From assembly GCA_950097015.1 (NCBI GenBank), contig CATNEN010000003.1, positions 11,685,501 to 11,749,500 on the forward strand: DNA of 64,000 nucleotides, read 5' to 3'. Under the pieces are notes generated by a model. It did not search any database. It worked only from the letters and a program-made list of their open reading frames with translations, and was not told the DNA's origin. Shown here piece by piece: positions 37,334-49,219 of the stretch; the stretch's first letter is position 1, and every line of letters begins with the position of its first letter. Position numbers and translations under genes: made by a program. This DNA is from Macrostomum hystrix. Lineage: Eukaryota > Platyhelminthes > Macrostomidae.

Positions 37334-40300
37334 TCAGAGATGAGGAGAGAAGAGAAGAGAAGAGGAGAAGAGAATTGAAAAGGAGAAGAGAAGAGGAGAA
37401 GAGAAGAGGAGAAGAGAAGAGAAGAGGAGAAGAGAAGAGAAGAAGAGAGGAGAAGAGAAGAGGAGAAGAAAAGAAGAGAAGAGGAGAAGAGAAAAGAAGA
37501 GGAGAAGAGAAGAGGAGAAGAGAAAAGAAGAGGAGAAGAGAAGAGAAGAGGAAGAAGAAGAGAAGAGGAGAAGAGAAGAGGAGAAGAGAAGAGAAGAGAG
37601 GAGAAAAGGAGAAGAGAAGAGGAGAAGAGAAGAGGAGAAGAGAAGAGAAGAGGAGAAGAGAAGAGAATTAAAGAGGAGAAGAGAGGAGAAAAGGAGAAGA
37701 GAAGAGGAGAAGAGAAGAGGAGAAGAGAAGAGAAGAGGAGAAGAGAAGAGAAGAAGAGAGGAGAAGAGAAGAGGAGAAGAAAAGAAGAGAAGAGGAGAAG
37801 AGAAAAGAAGAGGAGAAGAGAAGAGGAGAAGAGAAAAGAAGAGGAGAAGAGAAGAGAAGAGGAAGAAGAAGAGAAGAGGAGAAGAGAAGAGGAGAAGAGA
37901 AGAGAAGAGAGGAGAAAAGGAGAAGAGAAGAGGAGAAGAGAAGAGGAGAAGAGAAGAGAAGAGGAGAAGAGAAGAGAATTGAAGAGGAGAAGAGAGGAGA
38001 AAAGGAGAAGAGAAGAGGAGAAGAGAAGAGGAGAAGAGAAGAGAAGAGGAGAAGAAAAGAAGAGAAGAGGAGAAGAGAAGAGAAGAAGAGAAGAGAAGAG
38101 AAGAGGAGAAGAAAAGAAGAAAAGAGGAGAAGAGAAGAGAAGAGAAGAGAAGAAGAGAAGAGAAGAGGAAGAAGAAGAGAAGAGAAAAGAAGAGGAAGAA
38201 GAAGAGAAGAGAAGAGAAGAGGAGAAGAGAAGAGAAGAGAAGAGAAGAGAAGAGAAGAGAAGAGGAGAAGAGAAGAAGAGAAGAGGAGAAGAGAAGAGAA
38301 GAGGAAGAGAAGAGAAGAGGAAGAAGAAGAGAAGAGAAGAGGAGAGGAGAGGAGAAGAGAAGAGAAGAGGAGAAGAGAAGAGAAGAGGAGAAGAGAAGAG
38401 AAGAAGAGAAGAGAAGAGAAGAGGAGAAGAAAAGAAGAGAAGAGGAGAAGAGAAAAGAAGAGGAGAAGAGAAGAGGAGAAGAGAAGAGAAGAGGAGAAGA
38501 GAAGAGAAGAAGAGAAGAGAAGAGAAGAGGAGAAGAAAAGAAGAGAAGAGGAGAAGAGAAGAGAAGAGAAGAGAAGAAGAGAAGAGAAGAGGAAGAAGAA
38601 GAGAAGAGAAGAGAAGAGGAAGAAGAAGAGAAGAGAAGAGAAGAGGAGAAGAGAAGAGGAGAAGAGAAGAGAAGAGGAGAAGAGAAGAGAAGAAGAGAGG
38701 AGAAGAGAAGAGGAGAAGAAAAGAAGAGAAGAGGAGAAGAGAAAAGAAGAGGAGAAGAGAAGAGGAGAAGAGAAAAGAAGAGGAGAAGAGAAGAGAAGAG
38801 GAAGAAGAAGAGAAGAGGAGAAGAGAAGAGGAGAAGAGAAGAGAAGAGAGGAGAAAAGGAGAAGAGAAGAGGAGAAGAGAAGAGGAGAAGAGAAGAGAAG
38901 AGGAGAAGAGAAGAGAATTAAAGAGGAGAAGAGAGGAGAAAAGGAGAAGAGAAGAGGAGAAGAGAAGAGGAGAAGAGAAGAGAAGAGGAGAAGAGAAGAG
39001 AAGAAGAGAGGAGAAGAGAAGAGGAGAAGAAAAGAAGAGAAGAGGAGAAGAGAAAAGAAGAGGAGAAGAGAAGAGGAGAAGAGAAAAGAAGAGGAGAAGA
39101 GAAGAGAAGAGGAAGAAGAAGAGAAGAGGAGAAGAGAAGAGGAGAAGAGAAGAGAAGAGAGGAGAAAAGGAGAAGAGAAGAGGAGAAGAGAAGAGGAGAA
39201 GAGAAGAGAAGAGGAGAAGAAAAGAAGAGAAGAGGAGAAGAGAAGAGAAGAAGAGAAGAGAAGAGAAGAGGAGAAGAAAAGAAGAAAAGAGGAGAAGAGA
39301 AGAGAAGAGAAGAGAAGAAGAGAAGAGAAGAGGAAGAAGAAGAGAAGAGAAAAGAAGAGGAAGAAGAAGAGAAGAGAAGAGAAGAGGAGAAGAGAAGAGA
39401 AGAGAAGAGAAGAGAAGAGAAGAGAAGAGGAGAAGAGAAGAAGAGAAGAGGAGAAGAGAAGAGAAGAGGAAGAGAAGAGAAGAGGAAGAAGAAGAGAAGA
39501 GAAGAGGAGAGGAGAGGAGAAGAGAAGAGAAGAGGAGAAGAGAAGAGAAGAGGAGAAGAGAAGAGAAGAAGAGAAGAGAAGAGAAGAGGAGAAGAAAAGA
39601 AGAGAAGAGGAGAAGAGAAAAGAAGAGGAGAAGAGAAGAGGAGAAGAGAAGAGAAGAGGAGAAGAGAAGAGAAGAAGAGAAGAGAAGAGAAGAGGAGAAG
39701 AAAAGAAGAGAAGAGGAGAAGAGAAGAGAAGAGAAGAGAAGAAGAGAAGAGAAGAGGAAGAAGAAGAGAAGAGAAGAGAAGAGGAAGAAGAAGAGAAGAG
39801 AAGAGAAGAGGAGAAGAGAAGAGAAGAGAAGAGAAGAGAAGAGAAGAGAAGAGAAGAGAAGAAGAGAAGAGGAGAAGAGAAGAGAAGAGGAAGAGAAGAG
39901 AAGAGGAAGAAGAAGAGAAGAGAAGAGGAGAGGAGAGGAGAAGAGAAGCGAAGAGAAGAGAAGAGAAGAAGAGAAGAGAAGAGAAGAGAAGAGGAAGAGA
40001 AGAGGAGAAGAGAAGAGAAGAAGAGAAGAGAAGAGAAGAGGAGAAGAAAAGAAGAGAAGAGGAGAAGAGAAGAGAAGAGAAGAGAAGAGAAGAGAAGAGA
40101 AGAGAAGAGAAGAGGAGAAGAGAAGAGGAGAAGAGGAGAAGAGAAGAGAAGAGAAGAGAAGAAGAGAATAGAAGAGAAGAGAAGAGAAGAGGAAGAGAAG
40201 AGAAGAGGAAGAAGAAGAGAAGAGAAGAGGAGAGGAGAGGAGAAGAGAAGCGAAGAGAAGAGAAGAGAAGAGAAGAGAAGAGAAGAGAAGAGGAAGAGAA

Positions 40301-43300
40301 GAGGAGAAGAGAAGAGAAGAAGAGAAGAGAAGAGAAGAGGAGAAGAAAAGAAGAGAAGAGGAGAAGAGAAGAGAAGAGAAGAGAAGAGAAGAGAAGAGAA
40401 GAGAAGAGAAGAGAAGAGGAGAAGAGAAGAAGAGAAGAGGAGAGAAGAGGAGAAGAGAAGAAGAGAAGAGAAGAGAAGAGGAGAAGAGAATAGAAGAGAA
40501 GAGAAGAGAAGAGAAGAAGAGAAGAGAAGAGAAGAAGAGGAGAAGAGAAGAAGAGAAGAGAAGAGAAGAGGAGAAGAGAAGAGAAGAGAAGAGAAGAGAA
40601 GAGAAGAAGAGAAGAGAAGAGAAGAGAAGAGAAGAGGAAGAAGAAGAGAAGAGAAGAGAAGAGGAAGAAGAAGAGAAGAGAAGAGAAGAGGAGAAGAGAA
40701 GAGAAGAGAAGAGAAGAGAAGAGAAGAGAAGAGAAGAGAAGAGGAGAAGAGAAGAAGAGAAGAGGAGAAGAGAAGAGAAGAGAAGAGAAGAAGAGAAGAG
40801 AAGAGAAGAGAAGAGAAGAGAAGAGAAGAGAAGAGGAAGAAGAAGAGAAGAGAAGAGAAGAGGAGAAGAGAAGAGAAGAGAAGAGGAGAAGAGAAGAAGA
40901 GAAGAGGAGAAGAGAAGAGAAGAGAAGAGAAGAAGAGAAGAGAAGAGAAGAGAAGAGAAGAGAAGAGGAAGAGAAGAGAAGAGGAAGAAGAAGAGAAGAG
41001 AAGAGGAGAGGAGAGGAGAAGAGAAGCGAAGAGAAGAGAAGAGAAGAAGAGAAGAGAAGAGAAGAGAAGAGGAAGAGAAGAGGAGAAGAGAAGAGAAGAA
41101 GAGAAGAGAAGAGAAGAGGAGAAGAAAAGAAGAGAAGAGGAGAAGAGAAGAGAAGAGAAGAGAAGAGAAGAGAAGAGAAGAGAAGAGAAGAGGAGAAGAG
41201 AAGAAGAGAAGAGGAGAAGAGAAGAGAAGAGAAGAGAAGAAGATAAGAGAAGAGAAGAGAAGAGAAGAGGAAGAAGAAGAGAAGAGAAGAGAAGAGGAAG
41301 AAGAAGAGAAGAGAAGAGGAGAGGAGAGGAGAAGAGAAGCGAAGAGAAGAGAAGAGAAGAGGAAGAGAAGAGGAGAGGAGAAGAGAAGAGAAGAGAAGAG
41401 AAGAGAAGAGAAGAGAAGAGAAGAGAAGAGAAGAGAAGAGGAGAAGAGAAGAAGAGAAGAGGAGAAGAGAAGAGAAGAGAGGAGAAAAGGAGAAGAGAAG
41501 AGGAGAAGAGAAGAGGAGAAGAGAAGAGAAGAGGAGAAGAGAAGAGAATTAAAGAGGAGAAGAGAGGAGAAAAGGAGAAGAGAAGAGGAGAAGAGAAGAG
41601 GAGAAGAGAAGAGAAGAGGAGAAGAGAAGAGAAGAAGAGAAGAGAAGAAGAGAAGAGAAGAGAAGAGGAGAAGAAAAGAAGAGAAGAGGAGAAGAGAAGA
41701 GAAGAGAAGAGAAGAGAAGAGAAGAGAAGAGAAGAGAAGAGGAGAAGAGAAGAAGAGAAGAGGAGAAGAGAAGAGAAGAGAAGAGAAGAGGAGAAGAGAA
41801 GAAGAGAAGAGGAGAAGAGAAGAGAAGAGAAGAGAAGAAGAGAAGAGAAGAGAAGAGAAGAGAAGAGGAAGAAGAAGAGAAGAGAAGAGAAGAGGAAGAA
41901 GAAGAGAAGAGAAGAGGAGAGGAGAAGAAGAGAAGAGGAGAAGAGAAGAGAAGAGAAGAGAAGAAGAGAAGAGAAGAGAAGAGAAGAGAAGAGAAGAGGA
42001 AGAGAAGAGAAGAGGAAGAAGAAGAGAAGAGAAGAGGAGAGGAGAGGAGAAGAGAAGCGAAGAGAAGAGAAGAGAAGAAGAGAAGAGAAGAGAAGAGAAG
42101 AGGAAGAGAAGAGGAGAAGAGAAGAGAAGAAGAGAAGAGAAGAGAAGAGGAGAAGAAAAGAAGAGAAGAGGAGAAGAGAAGAGAAGAGAAGAGAAGAGAA
42201 GAGAAGAGAAGAGAAGAGAAGAGGAGAAGAGAAGAAGAGAAGAGGAGAAGAGAAGAGAAGAGAAGAGAAGAAGAGAAGAGAAGAGAAGAGAAGAGAAGAG
42301 GAAGAAGAAGAGAAGAGAAGAGAAGAGGAAGAAGAAGAGAAGAGAAGAGGAGAGGAGAGGAGAAGAGAAGCGAAGAGAAGAGAAGAGAAGAGGAAGAGAA
42401 GAGGAGAGGAGAAGAGAAGAGAAGAGATGAGAAGAGAAGAGAAGAGAAGAGAAGAGAAGAGAAGAGGAGAAGAGAAGAAGAGAAGAGGAGAAGAGAAGAG
42501 AAGAGAGGAGAAAAGGAGAAGAGAAGAGGAGAAGAGAAGAGGAGAAGAGAAGAGAAGAGGAGAAGAGAAGAGAAGAAGAGAAGAGAAGAAGAGAAGAGAA
42601 GAGAAGAGGAGAAGAAAAGAAGAGAAGAGGAGAAGAGAAGAGAAGAGGAGAAGAGAAGAGAAGAAGAGAAGAGAAGAAGAGAAGAGAAGAGAAGAGGAGA
42701 AGAAAAGAAGAGAAGAGGAGAAGAGAAGAGAAGAGAAGAGAAGAGAAGAGAAGAGAAGAGAAGAGAAGAGGAGAAGAGAAGAGGAGAAGAGAAGAGAAGA
42801 GAAGAGAAGAAGAGAAGAGAAGAGAAGAGAAGAGAAGAGGAAGAAGAAGAGAAGAGAAGAGAAGAGGAAGAAGAAGAGGAGAGGAGAAGAGAAGAGAAGA
42901 GAAGAGAAGAGAAGAGAAGAGAAGAGAAGAGGAGAAGAGAAGAAGAGAAGAGGAGAAGAGAAGAGAAGAGAAGAGAAGAAGAGAAGAGAAGAGAAGAGAA
43001 GAGAAGAGGAAGAAGAAGAGAAGAGAAGAGAAGAGGAAGAAGAAGAGAAGAGAAGAGGAGAGGAGAAGAAGAGAAGAGGAGAAGAGAAGAGAAGAGAAGA
43101 GAAGAAGAGAAGAGAAGAGAAGAGAAGAGAAGAGAAGAGGAAGAGAAGAGAAGAGGAAGAAGAAGAGAAGAGAAGAGGAGAGGAGTGGAGAAGAGAAGCG
43201 AAGAGAAGAGAAGAGAAGAAGAGAAGAGAAGAGAAGAGAAGAGGAAGAGAAGAGGAGAAGAGAAGAGAAGAAGAGAAGAGAAGAGAAGAGGAGAAGAAAA

Positions 43301-45114
43301 GAAGAGAAGAGGAGAAGAGAAGAGAAGAGAAGAGAAGAGAAGAGGAAGAGAAGAGAAGAGGAAGAAGAAGAGAAGAGAAGAGGAGAGGAGAGGAGAAGAG
43401 AAGCGAAGAGAAGAGAAGAGAAGAAGAGAAGAGAAGAGAAGAGAAGAGGAAGAGAAGAGGAGAAGAGAAGAGAAGAAGAGAAGAGAAGAGAAGAGGAGAA
43501 GAAAAGAAGAGAAGAGGAGAAGAGAAGAGAAGAGAAGAGAAGAGAAGAGAAGAGAAGAGAAGAGAAGAGGAGAAGAGAAGAGAAGAAGAGAAGAGGAGAA
43601 GAGAAGAGAAGAGAAGAGAAGAAGAGAAGAGAAGAGAAGAGAAGAGAAGAGGAAGAAGAAGAGAAGAGAAGAGAAGAGGAAGAAGAAGAGAAGAGAAGAG
43701 GAGAGGAGAGGAGAAGAGAAGCGAAGAGAAGAGAAGAGAAGAGGAAGAGAAGAGGAGAGGAGAAGAGAAGAGAAGAGAAGAGAAGAGAAGAGAAGAGAAG
43801 AGAAGAGAAGAGAAGAGGAGAAGAGAAGAAGAGAAGAGGAGAAGAGAAGAGAAGAGAGGAGAAAAGGAGAAGAGAAGAGGAGAAGAGAAGAGGAGAAGAG
43901 AAGAGAAGAGGAGAAGAGAAGAGAAGAAGAGAAGAGAAGAAGAGAAGAGAAGAGAAGAGGAGAAGAAAAGAAGAGAAGAGGAGAAGAGAAGAGAAGAGAA
44001 GAGAAGAGAAGAGAAGAGAAGAGAAGAGAAGAGGAGAAGAGAAGAAGAGAAGAGGAGAAGAGAAGAGAAGAGAAGAGAAGAGGAGAAGAGAAGAAGAGAA
44101 GAGGAGAAGAGAAGAGAAGAGAAGAGAAGAAGAGAAGAGAAGAGAAGAGAAGAGAAGAGGAAGAAGAAGAGAAGAGAAGAGAAGAGGAAGAAGAAGAGAA
44201 GAGAAGAGGAGAGGAGAGGAGAAGAGAAGCGAAGAGAAGAGAAGAGAAGAGGAAGAGAAGAGGAGAGGAGAAGAGAAGAGAAGAGAAGAGAAGAGAAGAG
44301 AAGAGAAGAGAAGAGAAGAGAAGAGAAGAGGAGAAGAGAAGAAGAGAAGAGGAGAAGAGAAGAGAAGAGAGGAGAAAAGGAGAAGAGAAGAGGAGAAGAG
44401 AAGAGGAGAAGAGAAGAGAAGAGGAGAAGAGAAGAGAATTGAAGAGGAGAAGAGAGGAGAAAAGGAGAAGAGAAGAGGAGAAGAGAAGAGGAGAAGAGAA
44501 GAGAAGAGGAGAAGAGAAGAGAAGAAGAGAGGAGAAGAGAAAAGGAGAAGAAAAGAAGAGAAGAGGAGAAGAGAAGAGAAGAAGAGAAGAGAAGAGAAGA
44601 GGAGAAGAAAAGAAGAGAAGAGGAGAAGAGAAGAGAAGAGAAGAGAAGAGAAGAGAAGAGAAGAGAAGAGGAGAAGAGAAGAAGAGAAGAGAAGAAGAGA
44701 AGAGAAGAGAAGAGAAGAGAAGAGAAGAGAAGAAGAGAAGAGAAGAGGAAGAAGAAGAGAAGAGAAGAGAAGAGGAAGAAGAAGAGAAGAGAAGAGAAGA
44801 GGAGAAGAGAAGAGAAGAGAAGAGAAGAGAAGAGAAGAGAAGAGAAGAGAAGAGAAGAGAAGAGAAGAGGAGAAGAGAAGAAGAGAAGAGGAGAAGAGAA
44901 GAGAAGAGGAAGAGAAGAGAAGAGGAGAGGAGAGGAGAAGAGAAGCGAAGAGAAGAGAAGAGAAGAGGAAGAAGAAGAGAAGAGAAGAGAAGAGGAGAGG
45001 AGAAGAGAAGCGAAGAGAAGAGAAGAGAAGAGGAAGAGAAGAGGAGAGGAGAAGAGAAGAGAAGAGAAGAGAAGAGAAGAGAAGAGAAGAGAAGAGAAGA
45101 GAAGAGAAGAGGAG
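37334..45114. repeat. 7.8-kb homopurine GA satellite
   Basis: The plus strand is essentially only A and G, built from GAAGA and GAGAA pentamer-like words. Pyrimidines occur at rare marker sites: GAATTAAAG or GAATTGAAG (near 37,668, 37,979, 38,918, 41,549 and 44,438) and AAGCGAAG with C at 39,949, 40,251, 41,027, 41,340, 42,058, 42,371, 43,199, 43,404, 43,722, 44,230, 44,946 and 45,011. The pairs 41,027/41,340 and 42,058/42,371 are 313 bp apart and shifted by exactly 1,031 bp, so a higher-order unit exists. Frames up to 2,540 codons (Leu/Phe/Ser only on the minus strand) are artefacts of composition. Confidence 0.95.
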
Positions 45115-45209
45115 ACGATTATTTTAGGGCTGAGGTTGGGGCGGAGCAGCAGCTGAGCAGCCCCGATCCCCACCGGCAGGTCATCGTTGAAATTCCCGCA
45201 TTTTAAGAT
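45115..45209. other. short single-copy junction before element 2
   Basis: GC-rich sequence between the purine satellite and the LTR. Nothing recognised. Confidence 0.4.
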
Positions 45210-45214
45210 GGATA

Positions 45215-45458
45215 TGTGGCGCCGTCGGTCTATCGCGGCCAGGCGCATTGATTGCCTGAGCGTGGGCGGGCGCGGGGCCGCCAATGTCATTTAACTCTTC
45301 GCTAACTTATTTATGTACATGCCTAGCCACCACTCAATAATATCGCACGTTGTACTTGTGTTTCGCGTTCTATATAAGTGATGTGACTGATGCACAAATA
45401 TAATTATCATGTTCGCTCCAAACTAACAAACATAAGAGTCTCTCTAAACGACGCGACA
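45215..45458 (+). repeat. 5' LTR of element 2
   Basis: 244 bp, beginning TGTGGCGCCG and ending ACGCGACA. CTATATAAG at about 45,370 is a good TATA-box candidate for the LTR promoter. Confidence 0.9.
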
Positions 45459-48400
45459 ATGGCATCGCGAGCAGACGACCTGCCGCTGGACGACCCCGCA
45501 ACGACGGAGGCCTGGTTGAGGAGCTTCGCCGCCCTGAGCCGCAATAAGAAAATGAAGGACACGGCAGAGGAGAGACAGGTGACGGACTTGTTCCTTGCCA
45601 GGGCAGGCGTAAGCGCAGTTCGTGTTATAAGTGTGATGGCGAGACCAAAAGAGCTGGAGGAGATGAACTTCGAGGACATCAGAAAGCTGATCTTGGAAAA
45701 GGTTCGCCCAAAGAAGAAGCTGATCATTGCCGAGCGCTCTCGGTTTTTGTCCCTGCGCCAAGAAGCAACTGAGTCAGCACAAAATTTCGCCCAGAGACTT
45801 CGAGATGCCGCTCGCTTCTGCGAGTTCGACAAGCTGAACGCCGAAGACAGCAAACAGTCAGCAGAGGACGAGCTCATTCAGACAATGCTGGTCAGTGGCC
45901 TACACAATGCACAGCATCGCAGCAAAATTCTTGAGCACATCCAGAGCTCACAGCAACAGGTGACGCTCGAAAACAGCGTGGAGTTTGTCCAGCAATACAG
46001 CGGAGCAGAGAGACAGAAGGCACCGGAGCCAGCGACGATCGAGCCGGCGTCCATCGCCAGCGTGGACAAAAACCGTGGGGGCCCGAAGACCGCCTGCAAA
46101 GCCTGCGGCCTACAGCACCAGCCTGACCGCTGCCCAGCTTGGGGCAAAACCTGCAACAAGTGCCGCAAGCGAAACCATTTCGCGGTCGTGTGCAGATCCG
46201 GGACCAAGGCAGCGCATGAAGTCACGGAAACAGCTGGGGCCGACACCGTCTTCACAGTCAGCAGCACTCATCAGCAGAAGACCAGCAGCCTGAAGACAGT
46301 GCTGATCGAGGGTCAACGCATGGAGATGCAGCTGGACTCCGGCTCTGATGCCAGCATCATCCCGAGAAATTTCTGGCAGCAACGGGGTGAGCCGAAGTTG
46401 CGGAAATGCCCCCGGCAACTCAGGCAGTTCGACGGATCAGCCATCAAAACTCTCGGCAGCTTCACAGCGGCTGTCGAGCTAGAAGACAAGGTCGCCTGTG
46501 TGGACATCATCGTTGCGGCCTGCAACAAGACACACGGTCTGCTGGGCACCGACTTGCTGCAGTTCGACCTGGACGGCGTGTCCCTGCACAACGTCGAGGA
46601 AGCACCGGCAGTCACGCTAGGAAAGCTTCGCGGATTCCGGGCCCGCATCGTTCTGAAGGATCAGGCCCGGCCTAGCTACTTCGAGGCTCGACCTGTCCCG
46701 ATCCACCTGAAACCGCTGGTCATCGCTAAGCTCAGGAAGCTGATCAATGCCGGAATCCTGGAGACTGTCCGCCCCGGAGGCAGCCAGTGGGCATCCCCTA
46801 TCGTCATCGTGAGGAAACCGGACGGCGACTTGCGGATCTGCGCCAACTACAAAGTGAGTGTGAACCCGCAAATTTGCGCAGACTCGTACCCGATCCCGAA
46901 CATCGAGACAGCCTTTACAGAGCTGTCAGGGATGTCCCACTTCGCCACGGTTGACCTTACGAACGCCTACAACCAGATCGAGCTGGACGAGTCGGCCAGG
47001 GAAATCCTCACCATCAACACCCCGATCGATTTGCTGCGCTGGACGAGGATGCCTTACGGCGTGAAAACTGCGAGCGTGCAGTTCCAAGCTGCCATGGAAG
47101 CCACGATCGGCGGTCTGGTGACGAACCTGGTGATCTATCAGGACGATGTCTGCATCGGCGCCCGGACAGCAGCTGAACTGGACGCAAAAGTCGAACAACT
47201 GCTAGCCAAGCTGAGCAAGTCAGGGATGGAGATCAACGAGAAAAAGTGCGTCTTCAGGAGCACCGAAATATCCTTTCTGGGATACCGAATCTCTGCTGAA
47301 GGCATCCGGCCGGACACCAAGCTGGTGGAGAAAGTGCTGCAAACCAAAGCGCCAACGTGTCGGAAGGAACTGGAGTCATTCCTAGGGCTGACGAACTACT
47401 ACACCCGCTACATCCAGGCCTACTCCGAGCGAGTCGAGCCGCTGACTGCCTTAAGGAGTCGCCAGACACCGTTCAAATGGGGCCCGAACCAGCAGAAGGC
47501 GTTCGACGAACTTAAACGGGCGCTGGCGGCCTATCTGGTGATTCGGATCTTCGACCCGACGAAGCGCACGACTCTGACTACGGACGCTAGTGAGAAGGCG
47601 GTTTCAGCCATCCTCACGCAAGACGGCCATCCAGTGCTCTACCTCTCCCGGCGGCTGACGGCAGCCGAGAAAAACTATTCCAACATCGAGAGGGAGGCTC
47701 TGGCCATCGTGTGGGCGACACAGCGAGCGAGGCACTTTCTGCTGGGAGCGAAGTTCACGCTAAACTGCGATCATCAGCCGCTCGAGTTCATCTTCAGTCC
47801 GTCGAAGGAGCTGCCAAAGGTGACATCGGCCAGGATCATGCGCTGGGCTATCCAGTTGGCTGCATTCGACTACGACATTGTCTATGTTCGTGGCAGTTGC
47901 ATTCCACACGTCGATGCTATGTCCAGACTGGAGTTTGAGGACTCGTTCGAAAATCCTAAAGAGGAGGTGAGTCGCTTCGTTCATTGGACTGAGACTGACG
48001 TGCTGAAACGAAACGAAATTCAACAGGCGACTGACACTGACCCGGTGCTACGGAGCATCCGACAGCGAATCAAGAACAACGTCTGGAGCAACTGCTCGGC
48101 GGCAGAACGGCCGTACAAGAGTGTCCTGCAACAACTGACGGTGGAAGATGACATCATCTGTCTGGGTGACCTGATCGTGCCTCCGGCAGGGCTGCGCTCT
48201 CGAGTCCTTCAAATGGCGCATGGAGACTCCCACAGCGGAGCGTTGGCGACACGAAACCGGTTAAAGAGAGAAGCCTGGTGGCCCGGACACTGCGACGATG
48301 TGGAACGCTACGTCAAGCAATGCGCAAAATGCACGGAGATCCGGACTCCACCGGCTCGCGCCACCCACACCTGGCCCGCGGAAAGCACCGCATGGCAACG

Positions 48401-49211
48401 AGTGCACATGGACCACGCGCACATGCCTGGTGTCGGCTATCTGTTGATCGTCGTGGACGCGTTTTCTGGCTGGCCGGAGGCGGTTCGTGTACCAGACCGG
48501 AGCGCCCAGACAACTTTGCGCACTCTGCGGGCCATCTTCTCCAGGCTGGGTGTCCCGTGCACGCTGGTCTCGGACAACGCGGCCGAATTCTGTGACGGCG
48601 AGCTGCGCGACTGGCTGCGGAGAATCGGCTGCTCGCAGATACACTCACCACCGTACCACCCGGAGTCCAACGGCCTAGCAGAGCGGATGGTCCAGACTGT
48701 CAAACGGGGTCTGGTGGCGTTTCCGGTGCATCGCGGATCTTTTGATGCGTATCTGACCAAGCTGCTGCTGAACTACAGGGCGACTCCAAGGAGCGACGGC
48801 CGAGGCAGTCCGTCAGCGCTGATGGGCAGACAACTGAGGAGCCCACTGACCCTGACGTTCAGTGTCGATGCGCCTGTCATCTACCAGGCTCGTGCCAGCA
48901 GCCCTACGGAGTCTGCGCGTTTCGTGGTACAGGCTGGGCACAACACCACCGTGGTCACCCGAGAGGATGGTCAGCCGGTGCTCGCTCATCGGGATCAGAT
49001 CCGCCCACTACCTGACGGCAGTGAGCAACCAGCTGGTGACTTGCCTGGGAGGGACGAGGGAGGAAAAGATTCCGCCTCCGATGTGGCTTCACTCCCAGGT
49101 TCTGAGGTGCAGGACGGTCCAGCTGGCAGCTTTCAGACAAATGCAACTCCGGTGCCCAGACGAAGTGAGCGCAGCAACAAGGGTGTACTCGATCGTCTGG
49201 TCCTCCGTTGA
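45459..49211 (+). CDS. intact gag-pol polyprotein of element 2
   Basis: 1,250 codons from the ATG directly after the LTR. I prefer this start over an in-frame ATG 69 bp upstream inside the LTR because MASRADDLPL matches [11 protein letters not shown] of element 1 in the same position. Order: capsid-like region; zinc knuckles (CKACGLQHQPDRC, CNKCRKRNHFAVVC) at ~200; protease LDSGSDASIIP at ~290; reverse transcriptase with [13 protein letters not shown] and VIYQDDV; RNase H with [15 protein letters not shown]; integrase with HGDSHSG...CAKC zinc finger and Asp/Asp/Glu in HMDHAHMPG, VSDNAAEF and NGLAERMVQT. All catalytic residues I can check are present. The tail is short and Ser/Pro-rich. There is no env frame. 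Confidence 0.92.
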   Translation: MASRADDLPLDDPATTEAWLRSFAALSRNKKMKDTAEERQVTDLFLARAGVSAVRVISVMARPKELEEMNFEDIRKLILEKVRPKKKLIIAERSRFLSLRQEATESAQNFAQRLRDAARFCEFDKLNAEDSKQSAEDELIQTMLVSGLHNAQHRSKILEHIQSSQQQVTLENSVEFVQQYSGAERQKAPEPATIEPASIASVDKNRGGPKTACKACGLQHQPDRCPAWGKTCNKCRKRNHFAVVCRSGTKAAHEVTETAGADTVFTVSSTHQQKTSSLKTVLIEGQRMEMQLDSGSDASIIPRNFWQQRGEPKLRKCPRQLRQFDGSAIKTLGSFTAAVELEDKVACVDIIVAACNKTHGLLGTDLLQFDLDGVSLHNVEEAPAVTLGKLRGFRARIVLKDQARPSYFEARPVPIHLKPLVIAKLRKLINAGILETVRPGGSQWASPIVIVRKPDGDLRICANYKVSVNPQICADSYPIPNIETAFTELSGMSHFATVDLTNAYNQIELDESAREILTINTPIDLLRWTRMPYGVKTASVQFQAAMEATIGGLVTNLVIYQDDVCIGARTAAELDAKVEQLLAKLSKSGMEINEKKCVFRSTEISFLGYRISAEGIRPDTKLVEKVLQTKAPTCRKELESFLGLTNYYTRYIQAYSERVEPLTALRSRQTPFKWGPNQQKAFDELKRALAAYLVIRIFDPTKRTTLTTDASEKAVSAILTQDGHPVLYLSRRLTAAEKNYSNIEREALAIVWATQRARHFLLGAKFTLNCDHQPLEFIFSPSKELPKVTSARIMRWAIQLAAFDYDIVYVRGSCIPHVDAMSRLEFEDSFENPKEEVSRFVHWTETDVLKRNEIQQATDTDPVLRSIRQRIKNNVWSNCSAAERPYKSVLQQLTVEDDIICLGDLIVPPAGLRSRVLQMAHGDSHSGALATRNRLKREAWWPGHCDDVERYVKQCAKCTEIRTPPARATHTWPAESTAWQRVHMDHAHMPGVGYLLIVVDAFSGWPEAVRVPDRSAQTTLRTLRAIFSRLGVPCTLVSDNAAEFCDGELRDWLRRIGCSQIHSPPYHPESNGLAERMVQTVKRGLVAFPVHRGSFDAYLTKLLLNYRATPRSDGRGSPSALMGRQLRSPLTLTFSVDAPVIYQARASSPTESARFVVQAGHNTTVVTREDGQPVLAHRDQIRPLPDGSEQPAGDLPGRDEGGKDSASDVASLPGSEVQDGPAGSFQTNATPVPRRSERSNKGVLDRLVLR
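45460..45468 (+). promoter_or_regulatory. candidate primer-binding site overlapping the start codon, element 2
   Basis: TGGCATCGC, identical to the site in element 1, again sharing its TG with the ATG. Retention of this stretch beside an otherwise different LTR could reflect priming, or simply coding conservation of Met-Ala-Ser. Confidence 0.45.
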
Positions 49212-49219
49212 CGGGGATA

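Noticed and set aside
37318-45290. Giant open frames (2,540 codons on minus; 671-730 on plus) of Leu/Phe/Ser or Glu/Arg/Lys
   Set aside because: They arise because the strand is almost only A and G, so stops are rare. Three-letter composition and array structure argue against a gene.
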